Positions 39,088-48,280 of a DNA stretch of 64,000 nt are shown piece after piece. The notes under the pieces were generated by a model. It did not search any database. It was not told the origin of the DNA and saw only the letters and a list, made by a program, of their open reading frames with translations. Both the position numbers and the translations under genes were made by a program. How positions within the stretch are numbered: the first letter of the stretch is position 1; every line of letters begins with the position of its first letter. This DNA comes from Flavobacteriaceae bacterium (lineage in GTDB: Bacteria; Bacteroidota; Bacteroidia; Flavobacteriales; Flavobacteriaceae). The DNA is taken from assembly GCA_002723075.1 (NCBI GenBank), contig PBNJ01000008.1, positions 54,483 to 118,482 on the forward strand, written 5' to 3'.

Positions 39088-40551
39088 ATGCCAGTACTTG
39101 ATCGCTATATCCTGTTTTCTTTTCTGCGTACGTTTTTCAGCTTCTTCTTTATTCTGATGTTGATTTTCGTGGTGCAAACGGTATGGGTGTTTATCGATGA
39201 GTTTGCTGGTAAAGGGTTGGACATTTCCGTTTTATTGCGATTTTTACTGTATTATTCTCCCAAACTAATCCCTTTGGTATTACCATTAACAGTGTTGCTT
39301 GCGTCCATTATGACTTATGGGAGTTTAGCTGAGCACTATGAGTTTGCTGCCTTAAAATCTGCTGGAATATCGCTCACACGTGCCATGCGAAGTGTGTTTG
39401 TCATTTCTCTATTATTAAGTGGTTTTGCCTTCTACGTAGCCAATACGGTGGTGCCTTACGCGGAATTTAAAACTTATAACCTTCGAAAGAATCTTGCGAA
39501 AATCAAACCAGCCCTAGCAATTTCAGAAGGAGTTTTTAACGATCTGGGAGAAAGCAATATCAAAGTACAGGACAAATACGGCCCAAACGACCGCTTTTTG
39601 ACCGATGTGATTATCCACCAAAAACAACCTGACTTAAAAAATACCACTGTAGTCAAATCAGAAGAAGGAGAGCTAAAGAACGCCGATTTTTCAGATGGGA
39701 TTCAGTTGGTCTTAATAAATGGCAATCGCTACGAAGAATTGAGGCCCAAACGAGCTGATCGACGTAAAAAACGTTACCCCCACAGTAGAGTGTCTTTTGG
39801 GACCTACACCATGAATATCGATTTACGGGACTTTAATAATGTTGACTTGAACGAAACCAAGTACACCAACACTTATAAAATGCAAGATATTGACAAACTG
39901 AGTTTTAGCATCGACTCCTTGCAAGGCATTTACAACAATGACAAAGTGAGCTATGCCAAAACAACCTATATACGAACAGGCGTAAAATCAATTCACACAA
40001 CCGCAAAAGATGAAAAGGTCGTTTACGAGGGGCTTACGGATTATATTGCAAAATATCCTGTTTATGCAAAAAAGTCAATAAGCAGGCAGGTCAAAAGCAA
40101 GCTCAATACACTGGACTCCAACCTAGAAGCCCAAAAGAAAACCTTTTTCTTTAAAAAGAAGGTGATTAACCTTCACAAAATCTGGTACTACGACAAATTT
40201 ATCGTCGGTTTCTCTGTGTTGCTGATGTTTTTGATGGGCGCACCTCTAGGTGCCTTAATTCGAAAAGGAGGATTTGGCTTACCCGTAGTTTTGGCTTTAT
40301 TGATCTTTTTGAGTTATCATTTTGCAGGGACATTTTTCAAAAACAGTGCTGAAGATGGGAGTATTACGCCTTTTATGGGAACTACCTTTCCCACAATCGT
40401 GTTGTTTGTGCTGTCGCTAATTGTGATTCGGCGCGCACGTGCAGACAAAGGGATGTTTGGGTTTAGCAACTTCACTGCAAAGTTTACCGAGCTTTGGCAT
40501 GTTATTTTGCGCCAAGCATCATCTGTTCGACGTATATTTGCCAAAAATTAG
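39088..40551 (+). CDS. LptF/LptG family permease
   Basis: LDRYILFSFLRTFFSFFFILMLIF, IPLVLPLTVLLASIMTYGSLAEHYEFAALKSAGISLTR. Confidence 0.92.
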   Translation: MPVLDRYILFSFLRTFFSFFFILMLIFVVQTVWVFIDEFAGKGLDISVLLRFLLYYSPKLIPLVLPLTVLLASIMTYGSLAEHYEFAALKSAGISLTRAMRSVFVISLLLSGFAFYVANTVVPYAEFKTYNLRKNLAKIKPALAISEGVFNDLGESNIKVQDKYGPNDRFLTDVIIHQKQPDLKNTTVVKSEEGELKNADFSDGIQLVLINGNRYEELRPKRADRRKKRYPHSRVSFGTYTMNIDLRDFNNVDLNETKYTNTYKMQDIDKLSFSIDSLQGIYNNDKVSYAKTTYIRTGVKSIHTTAKDEKVVYEGLTDYIAKYPVYAKKSISRQVKSKLNTLDSNLEAQKKTFFFKKKVINLHKIWYYDKFIVGFSVLLMFLMGAPLGALIRKGGFGLPVVLALLIFLSYHFAGTFFKNSAEDGSITPFMGTTFPTIVLFVLSLIVIRRARADKGMFGFSNFTAKFTELWHVILRQASSVRRIFAKN

Positions 40552-40554
40552 CCC

Positions 40555-41670
40555 ATGTCCGATCCTGTACGATTTGATACTGTAGAAGATGCCATTACCG
40601 ATATCAAAAATGGCAAAATCATTATCGTGGTCGATGATGAAAACAGAGAAAATGAAGGGGATTTTATTGCAGCAGCTGAGTGTGTCACACCGGAAATGAT
40701 CAATTTTATGGCGCAGCATGGGAGAGGACTAATTTGTACTCCAATCACGGAATCCTACTGTCGAAAACTCGACCTCTACCCCATGGTGAACAACAATACA
40801 GACCCGATGGGAACGGCTTTTACCGTTTCAGTGGATTTAAAAGGAAATGGGGTCACTTCAGGGATTTCTGCAGCAGATCGATCGAAAACAGTTAAACACT
40901 TGATCGATGAACAAGCTCGTCCAGACGATTTTATACGCCCTGGGCATGTGTTTCCACTAACCGCCAAGGAAGGTGGTGTTTTACGACGTACGGGACACAC
41001 AGAAGCTGCAATAGATTTTGCGCGATTAGCTGGTTTTAAACCTGCAGGTGTAATCGTCGAAATCATGAATTCAGATGGGACAATGGCAAGATTGCCCGAA
41101 CTGCGTGTAATCGCTGATGAACTCCAACTCAAATTGGTTTCGATTGAATCTTTGGTCGCCTACCGAATGAAGTTTGATAGTTTGGTGGAAAAAGTGGAAG
41201 ATTATCCCTTAGAAACCAAGTACGGAACCTTTCAACTGCAAGCGTTTAAGCAAAATACAAACCAGCAAATCCATATCGCATTGACGAAAGGGAACTGGAG
41301 CGAAAACGATAAGGTACTCACCCGAATTCAGTCGTTGAACATGACCCAAAATATTCTCCAATCTTTACAAGGAAATGACGAAAAAGAGATGGATAACATA
41401 TTTAAACAATTAATTGATAATAAATATTCATGTATGCTGTTTATCAATAAGTTAGATTCAATTAAATCTGTTGGGTTTTTGCAAGAAATCAAGCCAGATA
41501 ACGCGGATGATTCAACACTAACGATGGACGATAAAGACTTTGGAATCGGTGCGCAAATTCTACATCAGTTGAAGATTCAAAAACTCTCTCTGTTGTCCAA
41601 TAGCGATCAAATCAAGCGGGTTGGTTTGGCTGGTTATGGTTTAGAAATCGTGGAGTACGTCGGTTATTGA
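40555..41670 (+). CDS. ribB: 3,4-dihydroxy-2-butanone-4-phosphate synthase with a degenerate C-terminal GTP cyclohydrolase II domain
   Basis: IIVVDDENRENEGDFIAAAECVTPEMINFMAQHGRGLIC, RPGHVFPLTAKEGGVLRRTGHTEA; C-terminus retains YGTFQLQAF, DFGIGAQIL and GYGLEIVE but not the Cys motif. Confidence 0.92.
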   Translation: MSDPVRFDTVEDAITDIKNGKIIIVVDDENRENEGDFIAAAECVTPEMINFMAQHGRGLICTPITESYCRKLDLYPMVNNNTDPMGTAFTVSVDLKGNGVTSGISAADRSKTVKHLIDEQARPDDFIRPGHVFPLTAKEGGVLRRTGHTEAAIDFARLAGFKPAGVIVEIMNSDGTMARLPELRVIADELQLKLVSIESLVAYRMKFDSLVEKVEDYPLETKYGTFQLQAFKQNTNQQIHIALTKGNWSENDKVLTRIQSLNMTQNILQSLQGNDEKEMDNIFKQLIDNKYSCMLFINKLDSIKSVGFLQEIKPDNADDSTLTMDDKDFGIGAQILHQLKIQKLSLLSNSDQIKRVGLAGYGLEIVEYVGY

Positions 41671-42419
41671 GAAAACCACAGTTTTAGCGCCATAAACACC
41701 ACCATCAAAATCATAACGAGTTTGATAAACCCTTCTCCTCTATCGACAGAAAATCGAGAAGCAGTCCAAGCTCCAAAGGAAGTACCGACAGCTAAAATTA
41801 AGCCATAGAGCCAGTTTACATTTCCGCTAAGGGCAAAAGTCGTCAAGGCGCCAATGGTATATATAAAGGCCACGCCAACTTTAGCCGCATTGACTCGAAC
41901 GAGGTTCATACGATTAAAGATATTTAGAAAAAGCATGATGATAAAGCCGATACCGGCATTGATAAATCCGCCGTATATGCCGATAAAAAAGAAAGCAACT
42001 AAGCTGATCAATAGATGTTTTCCAGTGGTTCTCTCTTGGGATAAGTGGTCAGCCATTTTCGGTTTAAACACCATAATCAGCACCACCATAATCATGATAA
42101 TGGCAAGGATTCGATTGAAAATCGCCCCATCGATTTCAATGGCAATCCTCGCACCGAGTATAGCCCCAAACAGCGCAGAGACTCCCAAATAGATGCTAAA
42201 GGGATAGGCAACCACCTTCTTTGATGCGTACCCGATATTGGCCGAAAGAGTCGCAACAACAATAGCAATTCGATTTGTTCCGTTTGCCACAGCTGGAGGA
42301 AGCTCCATAAAAATCAAAAGGGGGAGTGTTAACAACGATCCGCCACCAGCAATGGTATTGACAAAGCCAGCAAAAACGCCTGCACTGATAAGAAGAAGTA
42401 TGTCGTAGGCGTTTTGCAT
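41664..42419 (-). CDS. TSUP (TauE/SafE) family permease
   Basis: AGVFAGFVNTIAGGGSLLTLPLLIFMELPPAVANGTNRIAIV. Confidence 0.9.
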   Translation of the reverse strand: MQNAYDILLLISAGVFAGFVNTIAGGGSLLTLPLLIFMELPPAVANGTNRIAIVVATLSANIGYASKKVVAYPFSIYLGVSALFGAILGARIAIEIDGAIFNRILAIIMIMVVLIMVFKPKMADHLSQERTTGKHLLISLVAFFFIGIYGGFINAGIGFIIMLFLNIFNRMNLVRVNAAKVGVAFIYTIGALTTFALSGNVNWLYGLILAVGTSFGAWTASRFSVDRGEGFIKLVMILMVVFMALKLWFSQ

Positions 42420-42461
42420 AAATGATTTATAGTAAAATTAGTCATAATTCAGGAAGCACAA

Positions 42462-42492
42462 AAAAACCAGGTGCAATCGCACCTGGTTTTTA
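42462..42492 (-). terminator. Rho-independent terminator downstream of tRNA-Ser
   Basis: AAAAACCAGGTGC-AATC-GCACCTGGTTTTT perfect hairpin with flanking A/T tracts. Confidence 0.85.
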
Positions 42493-42496
42493 AGAG

Positions 42497-42581
42497 CGGA
42501 GAAAGAGGGATTCGAACCCCCGGAGGTGTGACCCTCAACGGTTTTCAAGACCGCCGCATTCGACCACTCTGCCATTTCTCC
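42497..42581 (-). tRNA. tRNA-Ser(UGA)
   Basis: Reverse complement GGAGAAATGGCAGAGTGGTCGAATGCGGCGGTCTTGAAAACCGTTGAGGGTCACACCTCCGGGGGTTCGAATCCCTCTTTCTCCG; anticodon TGA, long variable arm. Confidence 0.95.
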
Positions 42582-42589
42582 AATGGGTG

Positions 42590-42619
42590 CAAATATACAG
42601 CCCTTTTTTTTCTTACAAA
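42590..42619 (-). promoter_or_regulatory. Promoter of tRNA-Ser (TTTG-N18-TATATTTG)
   Basis: Minus-strand TTTG at 42616-42619 and TATATTTG at 42590-42597, about 8 bp before the tRNA 5' end. Confidence 0.7.
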
Positions 42620-42759
42620 ACCCATTCTGTCATAGATTCTACATCGTTGTTTGATAAGTACAATTCCTTCGAAATATTGAATTTGATTTTACACTTATTT
42701 TGCAGAGTGTTATTATATTAACTTCGTTTATATTTGTAGAATATTTAATAAATCACCCA

Positions 42760-44199
42760 ATGAATAAAACTTCAATCCTTCTCTACACTTTGGCTGCCCT
42801 AGTCTTTACTTCCTGTAGTACCATACAATTTACTGGTAATCCGATTGGTCAACTGGCTATTCCATCTACTGAAATCGTAGATTGGGAACAAGTCAACGAG
42901 TGGCAGCATGCGGATATCAAATCCGAAAATTTCCCTGGTATGAGTGTTCATAAAGTTTATGACGAACTTTTACAAAATAAAGAAGGGAAAACCGTAATTG
43001 TCGCTGTGATAGACACGGGAATCGACATCACACATGAAGACCTGAATGAGTCCATTTGGGTCAATGAAGATGAAGTTCCAGACAATGGCATTGACGACGA
43101 TGGCAACGGTTATGTAGATGATGTACATGGATGGAACTTTCTTGGGGATTCCCCTGGAGATCAATACGAACTGATTCGTCTCCTAAAAACGGGGACTGAT
43201 TTTGAAAATAAAGATCTCGCCATCGAAAAGTATGCAGAAATGATTTCCAAAGAAGGGGTCCAAGATACCCTACCGTTAATCGAGAGAAACCTAGCAAGCG
43301 ATCTTTATTATTATGAAAATGATGTCAAGCAGGCAAAGCAACTCGGTTGGAATGCCCGTACGACTGGAGACGACCCAGATGACTTTTCACAACAGTTTTA
43401 TGGTGATGGAAATGTAATGCCCAAAAGCGATGATGAGCTGCACGGTACTCATGTAGCTGGAATTATTGCGGCAGTCCGTAACAATAGCCTAGGCATGGAT
43501 GGGGTTTCTTCAACTGCTAAAATCATGTGTTTACGTGCCGTTCCCAATGAAGGCGATGAGTATGACAAGGACGTTGCGCTATCTATCAGATACGCCGCTG
43601 ACAATGGTGCGCAAATTATCAATATGAGCTTTGGTAAGGATTTTTCTCCGCACAGTGACAAAGTCAGGGAAGCTGTTATCTATGCAGAATCCAAGGGGGT
43701 TTTACTTGTCAATGCTGCTGGAAACGATGGTACGAATATAGACGAAGTGTTTAGCTATCCGAATGACAACTTTCAAAATGAACCAGAAGTTTCATCTAAC
43801 TTTATTACCATTGGCGCAATTGGCCCCGTTAAAAATCCATTGATGATTGCTCCTTTTTCAAATTATGGAAAGTACAATCTCGATTTGTTTGCACCTGGAG
43901 CAGTAATTTATGCCCCAGTGCCAAGTAATCAATATGAGTCCTTGAGTGGGACTTCGATGGCTGCCCCATCAGTTTCGGGGGTTGCTGCACTTATTCTGTC
44001 TTATTATCCAAAGTTATCACCTAAAGCCGTACGGAAAGTGTTGATGAAGTCTGTGGTTAAAATCGACTATGAGTTAGAGCTGGGTTATGACCGCGTACAA
44101 ACCGCCATGGGTGCCATTTCAAAAACAGGAGGGGTTGTCAATGCATACAATGCACTACTCTACGCGAGTGATTACTACAAGACTTTGCGTAAACTCTAA
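42760..44199 (+). CDS. S8 family serine peptidase (subtilisin-like lipoprotein)
   Basis: VIVAVIDTGIDITHEDL (Asp), HGTHVAGIIAA (His), SLSGTSMAAPSVSGVAALIL (Ser); lipobox FTSC. Confidence 0.93.
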   Translation: MNKTSILLYTLAALVFTSCSTIQFTGNPIGQLAIPSTEIVDWEQVNEWQHADIKSENFPGMSVHKVYDELLQNKEGKTVIVAVIDTGIDITHEDLNESIWVNEDEVPDNGIDDDGNGYVDDVHGWNFLGDSPGDQYELIRLLKTGTDFENKDLAIEKYAEMISKEGVQDTLPLIERNLASDLYYYENDVKQAKQLGWNARTTGDDPDDFSQQFYGDGNVMPKSDDELHGTHVAGIIAAVRNNSLGMDGVSSTAKIMCLRAVPNEGDEYDKDVALSIRYAADNGAQIINMSFGKDFSPHSDKVREAVIYAESKGVLLVNAAGNDGTNIDEVFSYPNDNFQNEPEVSSNFITIGAIGPVKNPLMIAPFSNYGKYNLDLFAPGAVIYAPVPSNQYESLSGTSMAAPSVSGVAALILSYYPKLSPKAVRKVLMKSVVKIDYELELGYDRVQTAMGAISKTGGVVNAYNALLYASDYYKTLRKL

Positions 44200-44214
44200 A
44201 TGAATCGATGTGCT

Positions 44215-44536
44215 AATTATAATCTTGTCATCATTGCTAATTGAGATCGTGTAAGCTTGTACCACCATGAACTTTTAAGTTCTTATCTCTGATTGTTTCA
44301 AACATGCATTTGGCATCTTCACAAAAGGAAATTTAAAAATTGGAATATCAACCAATGGCAAATCTCCAACATTTACCAAACGACTACGATAATGTCTAGA
44401 AAACTTCTTACCAGAACAAATCGATGATATTCTCAATAAGTCATACATTTACCGCTTGCAAATCAAAAGTGATTATGAGCATAAAGTTGAAGTTTTGAAC
44501 AAAGTAACTGAAAATCTTATCGAAAGATATGATTAA
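44215..44536 (+). pseudogene. Decayed precorrin-2 dehydrogenase/sirohydrochlorin ferrochelatase (siroheme synthase) C-terminal remnant
   Basis: Readable as YNLVIIAN*DR...//HAFGIFTKGNLKIGISTNGKSPTFTKRLR*CLENFLPEQIDDILNKSYIYRLQIKSDYEHKVEVLNKVTENLIERYD* across a frame change and in-frame stops; final stop overlaps the next gene's ATG. Confidence 0.8.
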
Positions 44537-45533
44537 AACAGATATCGTTATAATAGGTGCAGGTCCTGTGGGTTTATTTGCCGTATTTGAGGCCGGCTTG
44601 ATGAAACTTCGTTGCCATCTTATCGATGCCATTCCACAAGCTGGAGGTCAGCTTTCAGAGATTTATCCCAAAAAGCCAATCTATGATATTCCGGGCTACC
44701 CCACTGTTTTAGCAGGCGAATTGGTCGATAAATTGATGGAACAAGCTGCGCCTTTTAAACCTGGATTTACGCTTGGTGAGCGTGCAGAAACTATAGACGA
44801 ATTGCCAAATGGAAACTTTGTCGTCACAACAAGTCAAGGCACAAAACACGAAGCTCCTGTTGTGATGATTGCGGGCGGGCTGGGAAGTTTTGAACCCCGT
44901 AAACCCATCATTGAAAACCTTTTAGATTTTGAACAAAAGGGAGTGAACTATATTGTCAAGGATCCGGATCAGTACCAAGGGAAAGAAATGGTTATTTCTG
45001 GAGGTGGTGATTCGGCACTGGATTGGGCGGTATATTTTGCTGAAAAAGATAGCTTTGTTCATCTTGTACACCGATCAGATCGATTTCGAGCACACAAAGA
45101 CTCTGTTACGAAAGCGTATGAACTCGCGAAACAGGGAAAACTAAAGCTCTACACGTTTGCGGAGGTGAAGCAATTGGAGGGCAAACAACAGCTCGAAAAA
45201 GTAATTCTCGAAACCAAAGACGGAACAGTGCCAATTAAAACGGAATTGTGGTTTCCCCTTTTTGGACTATCACCCAAACTCGGTCCGATTGCCGACTGGG
45301 GACTGGAAATTGAAAAAAACGCCATCGCTGTTGATACTTTTGATTATCAAACCAACCGTTCAGGTATTTTTGCGATTGGGGATGTGAACACCTACCCTGG
45401 AAAGTTGAAACTGATTTTGTGTGGTTTTCACGAGGCAACTCTCGCTGTTCAATCCGCTTATAAACGCATCAATCCCGATAAAAAATTTACCCTAAAGTAC
45501 ACCACTGTTCAAGGTGTGCAGGGCTTTGATTAA
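44529..45533 (+). CDS. NAD(P)/FAD-dependent oxidoreductase (ferredoxin-NADP reductase type)
   Basis: DIVIIGAGPVGLFAVFEAGL, IDAIPQAGGQLSEIYPKKPIYDIPGYP, VISGGGDSALDWAV, IFAIGDVNTYPGKLKLILCGFHEATLA. Confidence 0.92.
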   Translation: MIKTDIVIIGAGPVGLFAVFEAGLMKLRCHLIDAIPQAGGQLSEIYPKKPIYDIPGYPTVLAGELVDKLMEQAAPFKPGFTLGERAETIDELPNGNFVVTTSQGTKHEAPVVMIAGGLGSFEPRKPIIENLLDFEQKGVNYIVKDPDQYQGKEMVISGGGDSALDWAVYFAEKDSFVHLVHRSDRFRAHKDSVTKAYELAKQGKLKLYTFAEVKQLEGKQQLEKVILETKDGTVPIKTELWFPLFGLSPKLGPIADWGLEIEKNAIAVDTFDYQTNRSGIFAIGDVNTYPGKLKLILCGFHEATLAVQSAYKRINPDKKFTLKYTTVQGVQGFD

Positions 45534-45549
45534 TTTCATTTTCTACACA

Positions 45550-45873
45550 TTGAGTGATATCAACATTACCGTTATTGATCGTGAAGGTGTTTCTCACAAA
45601 CTCATCGCCCCTTCAGATATGAATATGAATTTGATGGAGGTCTGCAAAAGTTATGAGCTTCCTGTCGAAGGGATCTGTGGCGGAATGGCAATGTGTGCAT
45701 CGTGCCAGGTGTATGTCCACACGAATAATCATTTTGGGGAACGCAATGATGATGAGGAAGCCATGCTTGATGACGCCTACAATGTTAAACCCAATTCACG
45801 ATTGGGATGTCAAATCTCCATCACAACTGAACTAGAGGGTGCAGAATTTGAACTTGCCCCAGAAGAGCCTTAA
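45550..45873 (+). CDS. 2Fe-2S ferredoxin
   Basis: DMNLMEVCKSYELPVEGICGGMAMCASCQVYV...RLGCQI; start uncertain (TTG 45550 assumed; the ORF extends to GTG 45514). Confidence 0.88.
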   Translation: MSDINITVIDREGVSHKLIAPSDMNMNLMEVCKSYELPVEGICGGMAMCASCQVYVHTNNHFGERNDDEEAMLDDAYNVKPNSRLGCQISITTELEGAEFELAPEEP

Positions 45874-46880
45874 CTCTTTGCCAAAAAAGCTTCAATCCGC
45901 ATTCGGGTGTTTTCGCGTATGTCCTTCCAGAAAATCGTAATATCTGCAAAGTGATAATCTTTTATAAACGAGAACCAAAATCGTTTAGGCACCTTTGGTG
46001 TTTTCGCCCATACCATGCCGTCAATCATTTCAATAGAAAGACTATTCGGGTAAATCATACCATCATAATAAGCAAGGCCCTTATGCTGTTCATAGCTAGT
46101 AGCTTTTTGATCATCCCAAGTTATGGGGTTGGTCACTAAGCTACCTTTATACCATTTCTCATAATCATCTGGCAAATGATTTCTTTTATAGGTATTCCAT
46201 GTTACAAATCCGCCCGTTTCGTCTGGACTTGTCATAAAAGGTATGTTTTCAAAATATTCGGTTTTAATCGCAATCCCAACCAAATAGGCCGCCACCAATT
46301 GTTTTTGAAGAGGTTGATCCTCAAAAAAATCTTTGAGGAGTTGCCCCGCATGTAGGGTGCCTTGACTGTGTGACACAAGAACAATAGGACGACCCTTGTT
46401 TTCATATTTTAAATAGTGCTTAAACGCAGCCTTTATGTCTTTATATGCGGACCGCAGTGCATCGTCCCCTCCAACTGGTTTAAACTGCTCCTGAAAAGAG
46501 CGAATATGGGCATCGCGATAAAAAGGAGCAAAGGTTCGGCCAAGCCCATACCATGCAGAGCATTGGTATTTAATCGCTGTGTTTAAGGTTGCTTGACGGT
46601 AATTTTCATCGCTGACGTTACCATTCCAAGCGCTATTTTTTCGGCTTGTGGTAATGGTCGGGTGAATATAAAAAACATCCACATCGTATGGCTTGTTTTC
46701 TGGTTTTACAAAATCGAGCTGTGAAGGCGTGTTTTGCGGGTAAACCGCCCAATTTTCCAAGTCCGTATAGTCAAGTGGTGTGGATATTGGTTGGTAAACA
46801 GAGCTTAAATAACGCTTTGAACACGACTGAAGCAAAAATATAGAAATGAGCAAGACCAGGGAGTTTACTTTCTTTTTCAT
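45870..46880 (-). CDS. DUF3089 domain lipoprotein (alpha/beta hydrolase-like)
   Basis: VDVFYIHPTITT, RPIVLVSHSQGTLHAGQLLKDFF; lipobox LQSC. Confidence 0.85.
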   Translation of the reverse strand: MKKKVNSLVLLISIFLLQSCSKRYLSSVYQPISTPLDYTDLENWAVYPQNTPSQLDFVKPENKPYDVDVFYIHPTITTSRKNSAWNGNVSDENYRQATLNTAIKYQCSAWYGLGRTFAPFYRDAHIRSFQEQFKPVGGDDALRSAYKDIKAAFKHYLKYENKGRPIVLVSHSQGTLHAGQLLKDFFEDQPLQKQLVAAYLVGIAIKTEYFENIPFMTSPDETGGFVTWNTYKRNHLPDDYEKWYKGSLVTNPITWDDQKATSYEQHKGLAYYDGMIYPNSLSIEMIDGMVWAKTPKVPKRFWFSFIKDYHFADITIFWKDIRENTRMRIEAFLAKS

Positions 46881-46927
46881 ACTACAAATATCAATAAATT
46901 AAATATATTGCTGAAAATTCATCGACT

Positions 46928-47452
46928 ATGAGATCTCACTTTGGTTTCCAACTTTCTATTTACATCTCTATTATTTTTTCACTTACTTCCTGTTCGAATA
47001 ACAATACAATTCTTGTAGAAGCAGAGCCAAAAAGTGATTCAAACGTTTCTGGTATGATTAGCTTTTCAGAAATGGACGAAGTTGTGATTATGAAAGCTAC
47101 ATTCTCAGGGCTTACTCCAGGTCTGCACGCCATTCACCTCCACGAACTTGCTGATTGCTCATCTGCTGATGGAAAATCGACAGGTGGCCACTGGAATCCA
47201 ACTTTTGAACCACATGGTGCTTGGGGAAGTGAAACAGGCTACCACAAAGGGGATATCGGAAACTTTGAGGCAGATCAAAAAGGTGATGCGGTCATTACTT
47301 TCGAAACAGATCAATGGTGTATCGGATGTGATGACGAGACAAAAAACATCATTGGAAAAGCAGTCATTGTACACCAGGGGCAAGACGACTTGGTCTCTCA
47401 ACCATCAGGTGCAGCAGGGGCTCGGGTGAGTTGTGCTGGGGTAATTCAGTAA
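46928..47452 (+). CDS. sodC: Cu/Zn superoxide dismutase family lipoprotein
   Basis: GLHAIHLHELADCSSADGKSTGGHWNPTFEPHG, AVIVHQGQDDLVSQPSGAAGARVSCAGV. Confidence 0.92.
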   Translation: MRSHFGFQLSIYISIIFSLTSCSNNNTILVEAEPKSDSNVSGMISFSEMDEVVIMKATFSGLTPGLHAIHLHELADCSSADGKSTGGHWNPTFEPHGAWGSETGYHKGDIGNFEADQKGDAVITFETDQWCIGCDDETKNIIGKAVIVHQGQDDLVSQPSGAAGARVSCAGVIQ

Positions 47453-47453
47453 C

Positions 47454-48248
47454 CTATGACCACTCGCGTTTTTTGTTTGCAGATTCATAGGCGTGCAACT
47501 CATCTTCTGGGATAACCTTTAGCATGGAAGGATGTTGTTCAATGGCATACTGGAGTTTTTCTACAATCTCGTCTATACTTTCATTGTCATAGTCGATATC
47601 AAGTGGTTTTTTGATTTCCATCGATTGTAAAATCCCTCTTTTTTTAATAAAAATCCCTTTTTTGTCAAATGAGCGTCTAAAGCCATCGATTACGATGGGA
47701 ACAACAATCGGTTTATAAGTCTTAATGATATGGGCTGTCCCCCTTCGAATGGGCTTAAAAGGAGTGGTTGTTCCCTGAGGGAACGTAATAACCCATCCAT
47801 CATCTAGTGCCATGCCAATTTTAGAAATATCTCCCATTTTAACCTGTCGATTTACGTCTTTTCCTTTAGATCGCCATGTTCGCTCTATCGAAATCGACCC
47901 TGCATAAGCAAGAATTCTCGGAAGTAAACCAGATCGCATGGTTTCCTTTGCAGCTACAAAGTAGATGTTGAGTTTTGGCTTCCATAAATACCCTAAGTTC
48001 TTCAGGGTGTCATGTCTTCCAGATAAACTGGCGTTAAACACATGGAACATCGCAACAACATCTGCAAAATAGGTCTGATGGTTGGAAACAAAAAGAACTT
48101 TACGATCAGGGAGATTAATGATGTTTTCGGATCCTTCAATTTTCAGTTCATTAAAGCCCTGGTACCTTCTATGACTAATCACCCCAAAAACACGAATAAG
48201 CCATGTTTTCAATATATCGTAATGACCGAAAGGATTTCTTTTAAACAA
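47454..48248 (-). CDS. Lysophospholipid acyltransferase (PlsC family)
   Basis: LFVSNHQTYFADVVAMF (NHxxxxD variant) and FPQGTTTPF. Confidence 0.85.
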   Translation of the reverse strand: MFKRNPFGHYDILKTWLIRVFGVISHRRYQGFNELKIEGSENIINLPDRKVLFVSNHQTYFADVVAMFHVFNASLSGRHDTLKNLGYLWKPKLNIYFVAAKETMRSGLLPRILAYAGSISIERTWRSKGKDVNRQVKMGDISKIGMALDDGWVITFPQGTTTPFKPIRRGTAHIIKTYKPIVVPIVIDGFRRSFDKKGIFIKKRGILQSMEIKKPLDIDYDNESIDEIVEKLQYAIEQHPSMLKVIPEDELHAYESANKKREWS

Positions 48249-48280
48249 CTAAACAATTTTTTATCAAATGTACTAAGGAT

